Assembly (NCBI RefSeq): GCF_000022565.1
Contig: NC_012483.1
Span: 2,728,001 to 2,792,000, forward strand
Length of the DNA stretch: 64,000 nt
Direction: 5' to 3'
From: Acidobacterium capsulatum ATCC 51196
Lineage (GTDB): Bacteria > Acidobacteriota > Terriglobia > Terriglobales > Acidobacteriaceae
Shown piece after piece: positions 17,519 to 26,741 of this stretch (its first letter is position 1; the number at the start of each line of letters is the position of its first letter). The notes below the pieces were generated by a model. The model had not been told where the DNA came from. It did not search any database and saw nothing but the letters and a program-made list of their open reading frames with translations. The translations under genes and the position numbers were made by a program.

Positions 17519-18361
17519 CTACAACTTCATCTCCACCCTGGCCGTGTCGGCAAGGCGCGGCAGATCGCTGGTCGTCAATACCCTGATTTCCGCTGCCTCC
17601 ATGCACTCCACGCCAAAGCGATACTGTGCCAGCCCGTCTTCCTGCGCATCTTCTTCGCCGCGCAGTTCGCGCCAGGGCTCCACAATCGCGGTCAACTCCA
17701 GCGTGGCATTTTCCACTCGCGCCACACCCTCGCGCAATTGCGGCATGCCAAAGGCCAGCACCTTCGCCAGATCCAGGTCCCCGTCAAGTGAAACCGCATG
17801 AAACATCCGGATCACTCCATTTGGTCTATAACCGCAGTCAATTCGCAGCGGATCGCCCGGATGCGTATATGGCGAAGCCGCGATTCGCTTGCTCATCAGA
17901 TTCCAGACGCCCGTACGCTCAAACGCGCCGCGCATAGAGCGCGCAATCTTCTGCCGGCCGCTCATGCGCGCCACTGCTTCGCGCCGCTGCGACTCCACAT
18001 ACAATTGCATCAGCCGCGTCAGCTCCGCCGGAATCGTCTCCGCCAGGCAGGCCTTGGCTTGCGTAATTTGTAACCCATTCGAGAGCGAATCTTCGAGCGT
18101 CTTCAGCACATACGGCATATCTTCCCGCCGCTCTTCCACGCGTTGAATCAGCTCTTGCTCCAGCGCCTCCAGCATCTCAATGTCCGCACCCGGATCCACG
18201 CATCGCACCCGTGCCCAATCCCGCGTAAAGCGGACATACGCCGGCGCCGGTCCCGTGCCCGAAAGATCGCGCAGCAGAACGCCAATATTCACAAACTCGC
18301 CCTTCACCGGATCCGGCACATAGCGCACCAGGAAGAACTCACACGGACGCAACCCAGTCAC
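17519..18361 (-). CDS. DUF3037 protein, partner of the adjacent HipA-like kinase
   Basis: 280 residues beginning MTGLRPCEFFLVRYVPDPVKG, followed by EFVNIGVLLRD, the N-terminal signature of DUF3037. The family has no established function. The middle is helical (residues 60-145), and the rest is mixed. No signal peptide or membrane segment is visible, so it should be cytosolic. Its ATG overlaps the stop of the upstream kinase gene by four bases. DUF3037 and HipA-like kinase genes are commonly found side by side in bacterial genomes (established observation, function unknown). Here the pair is inserted between the terminase and portal genes. It is not a known structural protein. Confidence 0.8.
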   Translation of the reverse strand: MTGLRPCEFFLVRYVPDPVKGEFVNIGVLLRDLSGTGPAPAYVRFTRDWARVRCVDPGADIEMLEALEQELIQRVEERREDMPYVLKTLEDSLSNGLQITQAKACLAETIPAELTRLMQLYVESQRREAVARMSGRQKIARSMRGAFERTGVWNLMSKRIAASPYTHPGDPLRIDCGYRPNGVIRMFHAVSLDGDLDLAKVLAFGMPQLREGVARVENATLELTAIVEPWRELRGEEDAQEDGLAQYRFGVECMEAAEIRVLTTSDLPRLADTARVEMKL

Positions 18362-19251
18362 ATGTTCCTCCCCTCTGCATCATCGGCCACACCCGCCTGC
18401 TCCCTCACGCTACTCTTCATCGCAAACGGCACCCCATTCCACTTCGGAAAAGGCTCCCGCGATGATTCCCGGAATCCCTTGATCAACTCCGGAACCCGTT
18501 CTCTCCGGGCATCCAGTTGCTCCACCAGGCGCTCCAATGCTGCCACATCACCCCGATACCACTCCGGCGGAATCTGGTCGGCCAATGCCCATACCCGATT
18601 CACATCCAGCTCCCGCATCCGGCTCATCCACGGCTCAAAACTCTCCCACCCCGTGATGCCGTCATACACCGCATTGCGCGCAAACACGCCCCGCAAAGGC
18701 GCATCCCGGTACTCCCAGTCGCCCGCGCCAAAGCAGAATCCATAATCAATGAACGTCGCCGAATACTTCCGCTCCCGCTGCTTCTTATGAAAGACCGCCT
18801 GCCGCCCATTTGCATTGCACGTCCACTTGTCTACCACCAGAACCCCGGCAAAATCCCGCAGATTGCGCACATCCAGCAATTGCGGCTCGGGCAGATAATC
18901 CACGCTCTGCCCCGGCATCAGTCCGCCTACAAACTGCGAGCCAAAGTGCAGCCCCGGCAGGCAGCGCTCGCTCTCGCGGCCCCGTTGCACAGCCAGCTCC
19001 GGAGTGTTCTCCACCAGCCACGAAGTCACCTCAATCACCTCGCATGGCGGCGAAGGCAAGCCCACGATCCGCGCCACATGCGTTGCCAGCCACTCATTTA
19101 CCAGTACCCGCAGATGCTGAGGATTGTTCTGAAACTTCACAACATACGGAACGCCGTCGGCGCCGAGCATCAGGTGGCTCTGCGCGCCGCCGCGCATCCT
19201 CCGAATCTGTTGTGTCGCCAGAACCGCCACATCCCCTCCGTCAGCAAACAT
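18358..19251 (-). CDS. HipA-like kinase (HipA_2 family)
   Basis: 297 residues of the HipA-like kinase family, related to the HipA toxin fold but without the HipB antitoxin neighbour. Visible kinase elements are the Lys in GVPYVVKFQ (~40), the helix VLVNEWLATHVARIVGL, the catalytic-loop-like VDKWTCNANGRQ (~140), and the DFG-like TFIDYGFCFG (~170). The HipA Ser-phosphorylation loop cannot be identified. The next gene is its DUF3037 partner, coupled by ATGA, so the two probably act together. Within the phage-like operon it behaves like a moron (a cargo gene). Substrate is unknown. Confidence 0.78.
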   Translation of the reverse strand: MFADGGDVAVLATQQIRRMRGGAQSHLMLGADGVPYVVKFQNNPQHLRVLVNEWLATHVARIVGLPSPPCEVIEVTSWLVENTPELAVQRGRESERCLPGLHFGSQFVGGLMPGQSVDYLPEPQLLDVRNLRDFAGVLVVDKWTCNANGRQAVFHKKQRERKYSATFIDYGFCFGAGDWEYRDAPLRGVFARNAVYDGITGWESFEPWMSRMRELDVNRVWALADQIPPEWYRGDVAALERLVEQLDARRERVPELIKGFRESSREPFPKWNGVPFAMKSSVREQAGVADDAEGRNM

Positions 19252-19291
19252 CCTATCCTGCCCGGCCGCATTCGCCGCGCCGCAATTTGCC

Positions 19292-20770
19292 TTACTGTCC
19301 GGCCCGCACTGCCAGCGCGATGGCCATCGCCATCACGCAATCATCATGCTCGCCGGCCTGTGCCTCCACGCGCCCATTCTGCTGCCGCACAAAACTGCGG
19401 CACTCCATCAGCAGCCGCCGGCTCATAAAGATGTCTGGTGTCTCCACCAGCGTGCTGGCCAGGTTCGCCAACATCTGCGGCCGCGAAATCGCGGTCGTCA
19501 GCCATCCCTCCTGACCGCTCTGCCGGTAGAGATTCCGGTAGCCGCACACGCTCTGCAAAAAGGCGATCACTGCCGCCCCGTGGTTGTTCCGCTCCACGGC
19601 CACCAGGGCCTGCCGGTACTCTCTCGCCAGCTCCGCCACTTCCTGCGCCAGTTCGAGCGCCGTGCAATGCATCTGCAACTCGGCGCACTGCAGTCCCGTC
19701 TTCTCATCGATCACTTGCGCCACCGAGTAGTCTCCCTCGCTGCCGCCACCTGCCGGGTCCACCGCCACAATGTAACGGCGCTGGCCTTCCGGTGGATACC
19801 AGATTTGCAATCGCCCGCCCAGCCGCATCCTCAGCGGAGCTTCCACCGCGGACAACCGCCGGTCGATCGCCGCCGCGTCAAAGTAGCATTCGCCGCTTGC
19901 CAGAAAGCAGTCATGCGCCGTCTCGGCATACTCCTGCCGGGCCAGCTCGCGATAGTTCGCCCGTATCTGCCGCCGGTATCCAATCTGCTCCGGCGACAGC
20001 GAGTGAGCCTCCATCAGGGCCCGCTCTTCCGTCGTGAGCGAGGTCTCGTCCACCGGCTCTGCGGCATAGGCTGCCTCCATCCACCAGGGAAAGAAATGCT
20101 GCACCATCCCCGTCTCCGCTGCGCTCTGCCACGTGTTCCAGAAGCAGCCGGCCGCACCCATCGGCGTGGACTCGAGCACCAGTTCCCCCTTCGGCGACAA
20201 TGCCGCCCGCATGCCCTGCAACACCTCCTCTGCGTCTCCCGGCCAGCGAGCCACTTCCGTGCAATGAAGGTTGGTGATCGTCAGCCCGCGCCCGGCATTC
20301 CTGTCCCCGGCTGTCTCCACCCGGTACTCGCTGTCAATCGCCGGAAAAACAAGCTGACGCGCATTCGCCCGTGCTGTTCGCAGCGGCACCAGAGTATCTT
20401 CCGGCAACTGCCGGTAAAACCGGTGCACCATCTGAAACAGGCTCTCCGCCGCCTCCTGTGTATGTGCCACCTGCACTGTGAGTGTTCCGGGAATCAGCGC
20501 GGTCTTCAGAAAAAACCGCGCCGCAATCCACGTGCTGATGCCAAGTTGACGAGCCTTCAGCACAATGTTGCTTTGCCCGCGCCGCTGCTCAAACTCCCTC
20601 TGCACCCGGTTGGCAATCAGGGGAACACTGCTGCCGTCCCGTCCCCGAATGCGTAGCGCCGAGTGCGCAAGGTAGTGAATGAGTGCCTCGCCGCTGCTGT
20701 TGACGGGCGTGTCCAGCTCGCGCCCCAGCAGCAGCAGGTCGTCGCGGCATATCGTGCTCCTTTGCCGCAT
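19292..20770 (-). CDS. Terminase large subunit
   Basis: 492 residues. It is the packaging motor ATPase/nuclease that moves DNA into proheads. Features include the degenerate Walker A KARQLGIST (~75), a Walker B-like region with TEVARWPGDAEE (~170), a linker, and a C-terminal RNase H-fold nuclease with VAVDPAGGGSEGDYS (~315), VERNNHG (~370) and HDDCVMAMAIAL (~478), which place the metal-binding acidic residues. The start at 20770 follows AGGATAGG. No small terminase gene was recognised next to it. The gene is intact. Confidence 0.9.
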   Translation of the reverse strand: MRQRSTICRDDLLLLGRELDTPVNSSGEALIHYLAHSALRIRGRDGSSVPLIANRVQREFEQRRGQSNIVLKARQLGISTWIAARFFLKTALIPGTLTVQVAHTQEAAESLFQMVHRFYRQLPEDTLVPLRTARANARQLVFPAIDSEYRVETAGDRNAGRGLTITNLHCTEVARWPGDAEEVLQGMRAALSPKGELVLESTPMGAAGCFWNTWQSAAETGMVQHFFPWWMEAAYAAEPVDETSLTTEERALMEAHSLSPEQIGYRRQIRANYRELARQEYAETAHDCFLASGECYFDAAAIDRRLSAVEAPLRMRLGGRLQIWYPPEGQRRYIVAVDPAGGGSEGDYSVAQVIDEKTGLQCAELQMHCTALELAQEVAELAREYRQALVAVERNNHGAAVIAFLQSVCGYRNLYRQSGQEGWLTTAISRPQMLANLASTLVETPDIFMSRRLLMECRSFVRQQNGRVEAQAGEHDDCVMAMAIALAVRAGQ

Positions 20771-20817
20771 GTCGTCCTATCCTGCCTGCGCTTGCTTCTA
20801 AAAGCGCCTGGTTGGTC

Positions 20818-23800
20818 TTAGTAGGCGTACCAGTTGAAGTCAGGGCCGCAAACCAGATTTCTGGTGCCCGGCGTCCCAATCGTCAACGTCTGCGCGGTGT
20901 TGCCCTGGTAATCGATCGTCTGCGAAGAAACCGTCTGCAGCGTCACCGCGTTCGCGCTGCTGTCTGACTTGATGATCGTCAATTGCAGCCCGGTCGGAGC
21001 CATGTGATCCGGCATCGTCGTGTAGCAACTCGGCAGCGTAATGGTCTGCGCTCCGCTCGACGCATTGGCAATCACATTCCGGTTGGCCGTCGTCAGCGTG
21101 AGCGATGCCGATGTGTTGATGATCGTGCTCAGAGCCAGTCCTCCATTCGACCGGATCGTTCCCTGGTACGTCACATTGAAGAATGGACTCACTCCCGAGA
21201 AGTGCGCCTGATACGCATCTCCTTCATAGCCCGTGTACATCTGCACCGCATAGGCTGCTTCATTCGCTGCTGCCGAGAGCGGCGTCGCCCACACGCGTGG
21301 CACTGTTCCGCTCGGGTCATTGATGTTTGCTCCGCCGCTGGAAAAGCCCGTCGTCACCGCCGGCTCCAGCGCCTGATAGTAGTTGCCGCAGCCCGTCAGG
21401 TGATGCACGCTCGAGAAAGTAGGCGGCGTCCCCGAGGAGTTGGCATAGGTAATCCAGTGCGCCGTCGGACTCATCCCCAGGCAGTTCACATCCGAGATCA
21501 GCAGGTCATTCGTTACATTCGACGCGACGTATGCAAGATTAGCTGCGGGAAAACTCGTCAAATCAGGCCACTGAATATGACCGCCATTGATCTCCACGCC
21601 ATCCGCCCCGACATAGAAGCCTGCAATCGCAGGGCTATCTATATAGGTATCTGTCCACACCGACCCGGCCCCGCCCGTGTCATAAATCACATAGTTGGTG
21701 GCATACGAAGCATTACTTGCCGAGCCGGAAGTAGCCGTATTGCTACACGGCGCCGAGCTGCAGGTGTAAGGATAGCCAAATCCATGCACCATATAACCCG
21801 TGTTGCCTGTGCCCTCGTTGTATACCGATGCGGTCAGCGCGTTTCTGACCAGCACATTTCCCATGTAGCTATCGATGGCCGTCTTCTGCAGATGAATGCC
21901 ATACGCTGGCCGGCTCGCGGGACTGAAATCCGCGCTGTTATAGCTCACCGTGATATTGCGCATCACAAAGTTCGACTGATGCCCGCTGCTCGTCGATTCT
22001 TCTCCCAGCAGAATGCCTTCCGCCGTCGTGTCATTGACAGTGACATTCTCGAGCAGCAATCCACGAAACCATTGCAAGTCAAATCCATGCTGCACATCAC
22101 GGTTGCCCAGAATATTCAGGTCTTTGAACGTGCATCCCTGCGCCTGGGCCGCATTGCCCTCCTGGAACATCGCATCCGTCAGCGCCGCGCCAGCCACGAG
22201 TGTCGTTGCTGCTGTGGTCACATCCGCTGAGGTCGCCGTTCCCGCTGAGCCAATCAGGCTTACGCAAGCTCCGTTTGCGGGCTCCGTCATCGAGGCCATC
22301 ACGTTGAACTGTCCCGGTCCCAGCCGCACCGTTTGATTATGCCCCGTGTTGGTAGCAGCATTCAGCGCGGCATTCCAGGCGCTGTTCAGCGTGGTGTAAG
22401 TGCTGCCATCGACGGTGATTTCTCCGTTGATCGTGCTGGCCGTAATACCACCAGGAAAATTGCCCGTCCCGGTCACACTCAAATTCACAGCGGAATTACT
22501 GCTCGGCGACAGCGTAAACCCATTCACCCATGCCGACCCGTTCCAGGTGTCGAACTCAAATCCGCTCCCCATCCCCGTCAGGCTCGGCGAGCCCTTGAAG
22601 CAGAATCGGTTTTGAGAGTGCCCACCCTTGGTCGATGGCGTGTCGTAATAGCACCACGAGTTGGCGAATTGCCTCCCAAAAGAATAATTGGAACCAGGAT
22701 TGGCCCCTGTCACAGGGTCACTGAAGGCATTGACCGTTTTTGTATAGCTTTGCGCCGCGACGGAGTTGCAATAAAGTCCGTTATCCAGATCCTGAAAGTC
22801 AACTAAAGGATAGGAGCCATCAGCTTCCTGCACATTGAAAACACTTCTGGAATTGAATTGGCAGCTCAATGCCGAACTGTCGCTCGCTCCAGGAAATCCA
22901 CCGGCGCTGCTGGGATCCAGGTAGGAGACCGTCGCGCCGTAGCCTCGTGCTTTGAAAAATCCCTTACCATCCTGCTCTGTTCCTCCACCCCATTGCTCAT
23001 CGTCAAACATGTTGACCGCAGGCCGGATGCCGCTGTAATGAGCGGGAGGGTTCTTCGGTGTAAAGCTCGTGATCTGGTTCGGAATATTCCCCCCAATAAA
23101 CTCAGAGCAAATATTCTCGCCATTGTCCGTGCAGCCGCTAGACCATCCGCTGCCTGGCGGATCAACCGCTTCAGGGTGATTGCTCGCAAACAAAAGCGTT
23201 CCATAAAAACTTCCCGCCTGCGACTCCACCACAAGAGAGCCTGCTGGCCAGGTCGTGCCGGCGGGTGCAGTCGAAGTGCTCAAATTCCGCTGCGAAATCA
23301 TCATCCCCTGAGAGGTCATCACCGCATACACGTCCTCCCACTGTCCTTGTTGCACCCCAGGATTATTCGCGCAGGGAGCAGTGCTTCCATACGCATAATC
23401 CGCACAGGCAATGCGATAGAACCACACGTCTGCTGGAGCGCCCGGAACTCCCACTGTATAGGCATCCCCCAGGTCATTCACGTAATAGGGAAACCATGCA
23501 GTGCTTGCGACCGGCACCACCGTGTCGATCCCTGCAGAGCCATTTAAGGTGCCTGTCAGCGTAGTCTGCGGAGGCAGGCCACCTGCAACCATCGAAGAGT
23601 CTTCATGGGGCTGTCCGTTGAGCGGGTAGCCTTCCAGGTAAAAGTTGCTGATGCGGCCGCCAAACATGCTTTCCAGGTCAAAGCCCCCTGCATACCAGAG
23701 CGCTTTGATGCTGCCACCTGCAAGCACATCGTTGGCCCCCATGATGTGTACGGCTGCATTGCGGTCCGGCAGAATTGTTGGTGTCCAACTCGCTGAGGAT

Positions 23801-25644
23801 ACATTGGCGGTCCCATTGGCCATCGAAGCCGCCTGCACTTCAAAGCATTCGCTGCTCGCAGTGCAGCCGCCGCTCGGGTCCGACGTCACATTGCTGATGA
23901 CATTCGTTGCCGTATACATGCCGTCCAGCACCGTACCGCTGGTCCCCGTCACAGTAAAGTGATGCCCCGGCACAATCGGCGAAGTCGATTGCGTCAATGG
24001 AAGAAATCCATTCACGTTACTGATCGAAGTAGCTTTCACATAAAAAGTCGCAGTAGTCCCGTTGGCGCTGGCACTTACCAGCGTGCCGCTCACCCATCCC
24101 GGATCCGGATACTTTCCGTTCACGCAATTCGAAACATAGCCGTAACCGGTCCCGAAGCAATATCCGTCTGGTGTTGCTCCCGGCGATGCGATATTCAGCT
24201 TCCAGAGATGGTTCTCATTCCCGTCCCAGATCAGCGGCCATCGCACCGCATCAATCTCTATGTCCCGGCCTTCATTGCGTTCATTGTCATAGAGATTGTT
24301 CAGACCCCGGCCGCCACCGCCGCTGATGCGAATTCTGTCAAAGGAGTATCCCGCAGCATTCAAGTTCTCGAGTTCGTCTGCGGTATAGTTCTCTTCGTTG
24401 GGCGTATTGACCGTCAAGTCAGTGATAGAGCCGCTGCAATCCCAGGCATCCACTTGCTCGGTATAGTTATATATAGTTATGCCATTTTCATTATTGGTGA
24501 CTGGCTCCAGGATCGTCGCATTCACGCCATCCCCGCGTACGGGAATATCACAAGGTAGCCGGACTGTATCAATTAGCTTGTAATTGCCTTCTGGGATATA
24601 GATCTGAGGCAGATTGTGTGTCGTCTGGCCGATGCCTTGCACATAGTCCGCCGCATTCACAATTGCCGACGAAGAATCCGCCGAACCCGTTGGGTCAGCT
24701 CGGCCTCCCGCACCAAGCAGCACCAGCGCTCCAGTCGCGCCATTCGTTCCTCCACCTGAAATCGTTGGTGTCTGTGCAGTTGTATAACCGCCCCCCGGGA
24801 AGGAGATGTACGCAAATACCTGCCCATTGATGCACATGCCTCTCGCGGTGGCCTGCGACCCATCTGCGGAGTACTGCGGGGGCGGAATCGTAATCGTCGG
24901 AGCACCGGTGCAGGCCCCATTCGTCACTGCGATCGCCTTCACCGGCTGTCCCAGCGCAAAGTCCGAATCCAGCACATTCACGCGCGGGCCCTTTTCAATC
25001 AGCTCCGGCGTCTGCAGGGTTCCAAGCATTGACCCGCCCGCCAGCGGCACATCGCTGGCAATCATGTTATCGACGTAGCGTTTGGTCGCCGCTTGAGTCG
25101 CGGCCGTTGGATCTCCATCCAATGTCAGCGGCCCATTCATCGTGCCGCCCGTAGTCGAGAGAAAGTTCCCCGTGAGCGCCGAGAGAGAACTATCCACATA
25201 GCTCTTGCTTACTGTTTGCACGGCGACTGCTGCAGGCTCAATCTGCGCGCGCACTGATCCAATGCTGGCCGAAGACGCAGCCGGAACAACCCAGTACTCC
25301 CGATTCACTGTGCCATCACTCAGGTGGTACACGGCCGTGTAGTAAGTTCCAGAAGGGTAGGCGTTCTGGTTCGGAGTAAGAGATACGCTCACAAACCCGT
25401 CGCTGCCAATCTGCACACTCGTGGAACCGGCGGCAATGGCCTGGTTGGCCGCGGTCGTGAATGAAGGCCAGCTCACAATCAGGGTTCCGGAGGCTGGGCT
25501 TCCATCCGCACGGTAGACCGTACCCTGCACGGTCGTCGTTGTCACCTGGGCCACGCCGGGCAACGGCAGCAACGCCAGTAAAAGAACCACAAGACTCCAC
25601 GACGCCCACGTCCCAAAAGTACGCATTCTCACCACAACCTCCAT
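20818..25644 (-). CDS. Giant exported tail-spike-like beta-helix protein
   Basis: 1608 residues from the ATG at 25644, which follows AAGGAG; reading further up to 25755 adds nothing recognisable. The N-terminus is a signal peptide (WSLVVLLLALLPLPGVAQ). Next comes a carboxypeptidase-regulatory-like beta sandwich (~30-150), then tail-fibre repeats (GGTMNGPLTLDGDPTAATQ, then KRYVDN). Two right-handed beta-helix regions of pectate-lyase type follow (about 310-800 and 1090-1450), and the C-terminal domain (ALSTIINTSASLTLTTANR, ending NWYAY) resembles the ends of phage tail fibres. It could bind or cut polysaccharide. A signal peptide on a protein in a particle operon is unusual. No catalytic residues can be named. 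Confidence 0.75.
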   Translation of the reverse strand: MEVVVRMRTFGTWASWSLVVLLLALLPLPGVAQVTTTTVQGTVYRADGSPASGTLIVSWPSFTTAANQAIAAGSTSVQIGSDGFVSVSLTPNQNAYPSGTYYTAVYHLSDGTVNREYWVVPAASSASIGSVRAQIEPAAVAVQTVSKSYVDSSLSALTGNFLSTTGGTMNGPLTLDGDPTAATQAATKRYVDNMIASDVPLAGGSMLGTLQTPELIEKGPRVNVLDSDFALGQPVKAIAVTNGACTGAPTITIPPPQYSADGSQATARGMCINGQVFAYISFPGGGYTTAQTPTISGGGTNGATGALVLLGAGGRADPTGSADSSSAIVNAADYVQGIGQTTHNLPQIYIPEGNYKLIDTVRLPCDIPVRGDGVNATILEPVTNNENGITIYNYTEQVDAWDCSGSITDLTVNTPNEENYTADELENLNAAGYSFDRIRISGGGGRGLNNLYDNERNEGRDIEIDAVRWPLIWDGNENHLWKLNIASPGATPDGYCFGTGYGYVSNCVNGKYPDPGWVSGTLVSASANGTTATFYVKATSISNVNGFLPLTQSTSPIVPGHHFTVTGTSGTVLDGMYTATNVISNVTSDPSGGCTASSECFEVQAASMANGTANVSSASWTPTILPDRNAAVHIMGANDVLAGGSIKALWYAGGFDLESMFGGRISNFYLEGYPLNGQPHEDSSMVAGGLPPQTTLTGTLNGSAGIDTVVPVASTAWFPYYVNDLGDAYTVGVPGAPADVWFYRIACADYAYGSTAPCANNPGVQQGQWEDVYAVMTSQGMMISQRNLSTSTAPAGTTWPAGSLVVESQAGSFYGTLLFASNHPEAVDPPGSGWSSGCTDNGENICSEFIGGNIPNQITSFTPKNPPAHYSGIRPAVNMFDDEQWGGGTEQDGKGFFKARGYGATVSYLDPSSAGGFPGASDSSALSCQFNSRSVFNVQEADGSYPLVDFQDLDNGLYCNSVAAQSYTKTVNAFSDPVTGANPGSNYSFGRQFANSWCYYDTPSTKGGHSQNRFCFKGSPSLTGMGSGFEFDTWNGSAWVNGFTLSPSSNSAVNLSVTGTGNFPGGITASTINGEITVDGSTYTTLNSAWNAALNAATNTGHNQTVRLGPGQFNVMASMTEPANGACVSLIGSAGTATSADVTTAATTLVAGAALTDAMFQEGNAAQAQGCTFKDLNILGNRDVQHGFDLQWFRGLLLENVTVNDTTAEGILLGEESTSSGHQSNFVMRNITVSYNSADFSPASRPAYGIHLQKTAIDSYMGNVLVRNALTASVYNEGTGNTGYMVHGFGYPYTCSSAPCSNTATSGSASNASYATNYVIYDTGGAGSVWTDTYIDSPAIAGFYVGADGVEINGGHIQWPDLTSFPAANLAYVASNVTNDLLISDVNCLGMSPTAHWITYANSSGTPPTFSSVHHLTGCGNYYQALEPAVTTGFSSGGANINDPSGTVPRVWATPLSAAANEAAYAVQMYTGYEGDAYQAHFSGVSPFFNVTYQGTIRSNGGLALSTIINTSASLTLTTANRNVIANASSGAQTITLPSCYTTMPDHMAPTGLQLTIIKSDSSANAVTLQTVSSQTIDYQGNTAQTLTIGTPGTRNLVCGPDFNWYAY

Positions 25645-25929
25645 CCCGGAGCACTCCTTCTTACCGTGCAGCTCGCCCGCCTGCCGTAAACCCCAGCCTC
25701 TATGCGGAGCATACTGCCACTTCGCGCATTTCAAATAAAATCGGAACAAGCCCACAAATCAGTACGCTGCCAATTGCAAATAAAAACGGGACGCACAAGG
25801 CGTCCCGTTGAAATGTCATCTATAAGTTCAGAATATCAAGTCAGGAGGAAATTACCGGCACAATCACTTCATTTTTTTTGAACAAATGATTCTCGTCCTG
25901 TCTTTTACTACCTGCATCTCTTTTCTCAG
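25645..25929 (-). other. Gene-free leader before the spike gene
   Basis: 285 bases between the sigma-like gene and the spike gene. It is AT-richer than its surroundings, contains one hairpin terminator, and shows no further gene. The promoter of the spike gene, if separate, should lie between that hairpin and 25660. Confidence 0.4.
25781..25809 (-). terminator. Intrinsic terminator between the sigma-like gene and the spike gene
   Basis: A perfect 9-bp stem, AACGGGACG with CGTCCCGTT, with a 7-base loop. On the minus strand it is followed by TTTTTATTTG. It separates transcription of the two regulators from the spike gene. Confidence 0.82.
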
Positions 25930-26388
25930 CTACAAAATGTCAGGATCAAGCAGCCCCATCTCCAGCAGAATGTTTGTCATCTGATCCAGCGCAAAGGCAT
26001 ACTTTCTTCCCACTGTCCGCTCACTTTGCTGCGTCATCCGCGCCGTCTCCTCATGTGTGTATTCCTGCAGCGCAATGCGCGCAATCATTTCCTTTGACTC
26101 TGCATCCAGCCGTTTCAGGCACTTCTCGACATCAAAGATGAAGATGATGCAGTCTTCAAAAGTCCGCAGGCGGTAGCTCGAGGCGCGGCCCCGAAAAACC
26201 GTATTGCCCAACAGTGACGGTGTTCTTCCCATCTCCATCGATGCGCGCATGTACCGGCGCAGTAGAGCTTCTGTGCGGCGGCGATAGAAGACACTGCCTC
26301 CTAGCGGTGGCGCAGCGGTTTGTGCCGCGCCGCGTGTCCTCTCATATCCACAGGCTCGAACATTAGGCAGAACAGCAGCGGCGCTCAT
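25930..26388 (-). CDS. Sigma-70 region 4-like / phage late regulator-like HTH protein
   Basis: 152 residues from the ATG at 26388, which overlaps the zinc-ribbon gene stop by four bases. The N-terminal half is basic. The C-terminal ~70 residues (KRLDAESKEMIARIALQEYTHE, then ETARMTQQSERTVGRKY) match the spacing of a sigma-70 region 4 helix-turn-helix, as in RinA/ArpU-type phage late activators and small sigma-like proteins. It lacks regions 2 and 3, so it is more likely an activator than a complete sigma factor. The position at the head of the late operon fits late-gene control. It is followed by a terminator. Confidence 0.62.
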   Translation of the reverse strand: MSAAAVLPNVRACGYERTRGAAQTAAPPLGGSVFYRRRTEALLRRYMRASMEMGRTPSLLGNTVFRGRASSYRLRTFEDCIIFIFDVEKCLKRLDAESKEMIARIALQEYTHEETARMTQQSERTVGRKYAFALDQMTNILLEMGLLDPDIL

Positions 26389-26741
26389 TGCGCACCTCCG
26401 CTCATGGCGACTGCGCGCGAGTGTCGCGGACGTCGGCCGCGTGTCCGGGAGGTCGGTTTCGGAAAGTCCTTCAACTTGTTTGCACAATGGGCGCAATAGA
26501 CGCCCGAATGACCTTGAGTGCGATACCAAAGACTGCCGCACCCTTCACAGACTTTCAGAAATACTCGCAAATACATCATCATCAGGTTCTCCAAAACAAA
26601 GCTGTACGGTGCAGAACCGGAAGTCGGGCCCTGCGCGGGAAGAAGAGTTGCCCTTTCACTGCTGCCTGCGAGGGGATGCATGTCAGGTTCAAGGATCTCT
26701 CTGCGGTTTTCTGTCGTGGATATAGCGCTGATCTTTGACAT
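26385..26741 (-). CDS. Small zinc-ribbon protein
   Basis: 118 residues. A Cys4 zinc ribbon is visible (CEGCGSLWYRTQG, then YCAHCANKL; ~65-88). The tail that follows is strongly basic (RTRGRRPRHSR), suggesting nucleic-acid contact. The N-terminal 60 residues have no recognised motif. The stop overlaps the start of the sigma-like gene (ATGA), so the two are co-translated and probably co-operate in regulation. The ORF is supported by the overlap, the paired cysteines and its place as first gene of the leftward operon; no family name is claimed. Confidence 0.58.
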   Translation of the reverse strand: MSKISAISTTENRREILEPDMHPLAGSSERATLLPAQGPTSGSAPYSFVLENLMMMYLRVFLKVCEGCGSLWYRTQGHSGVYCAHCANKLKDFPKPTSRTRGRRPRHSRAVAMSGGAQ

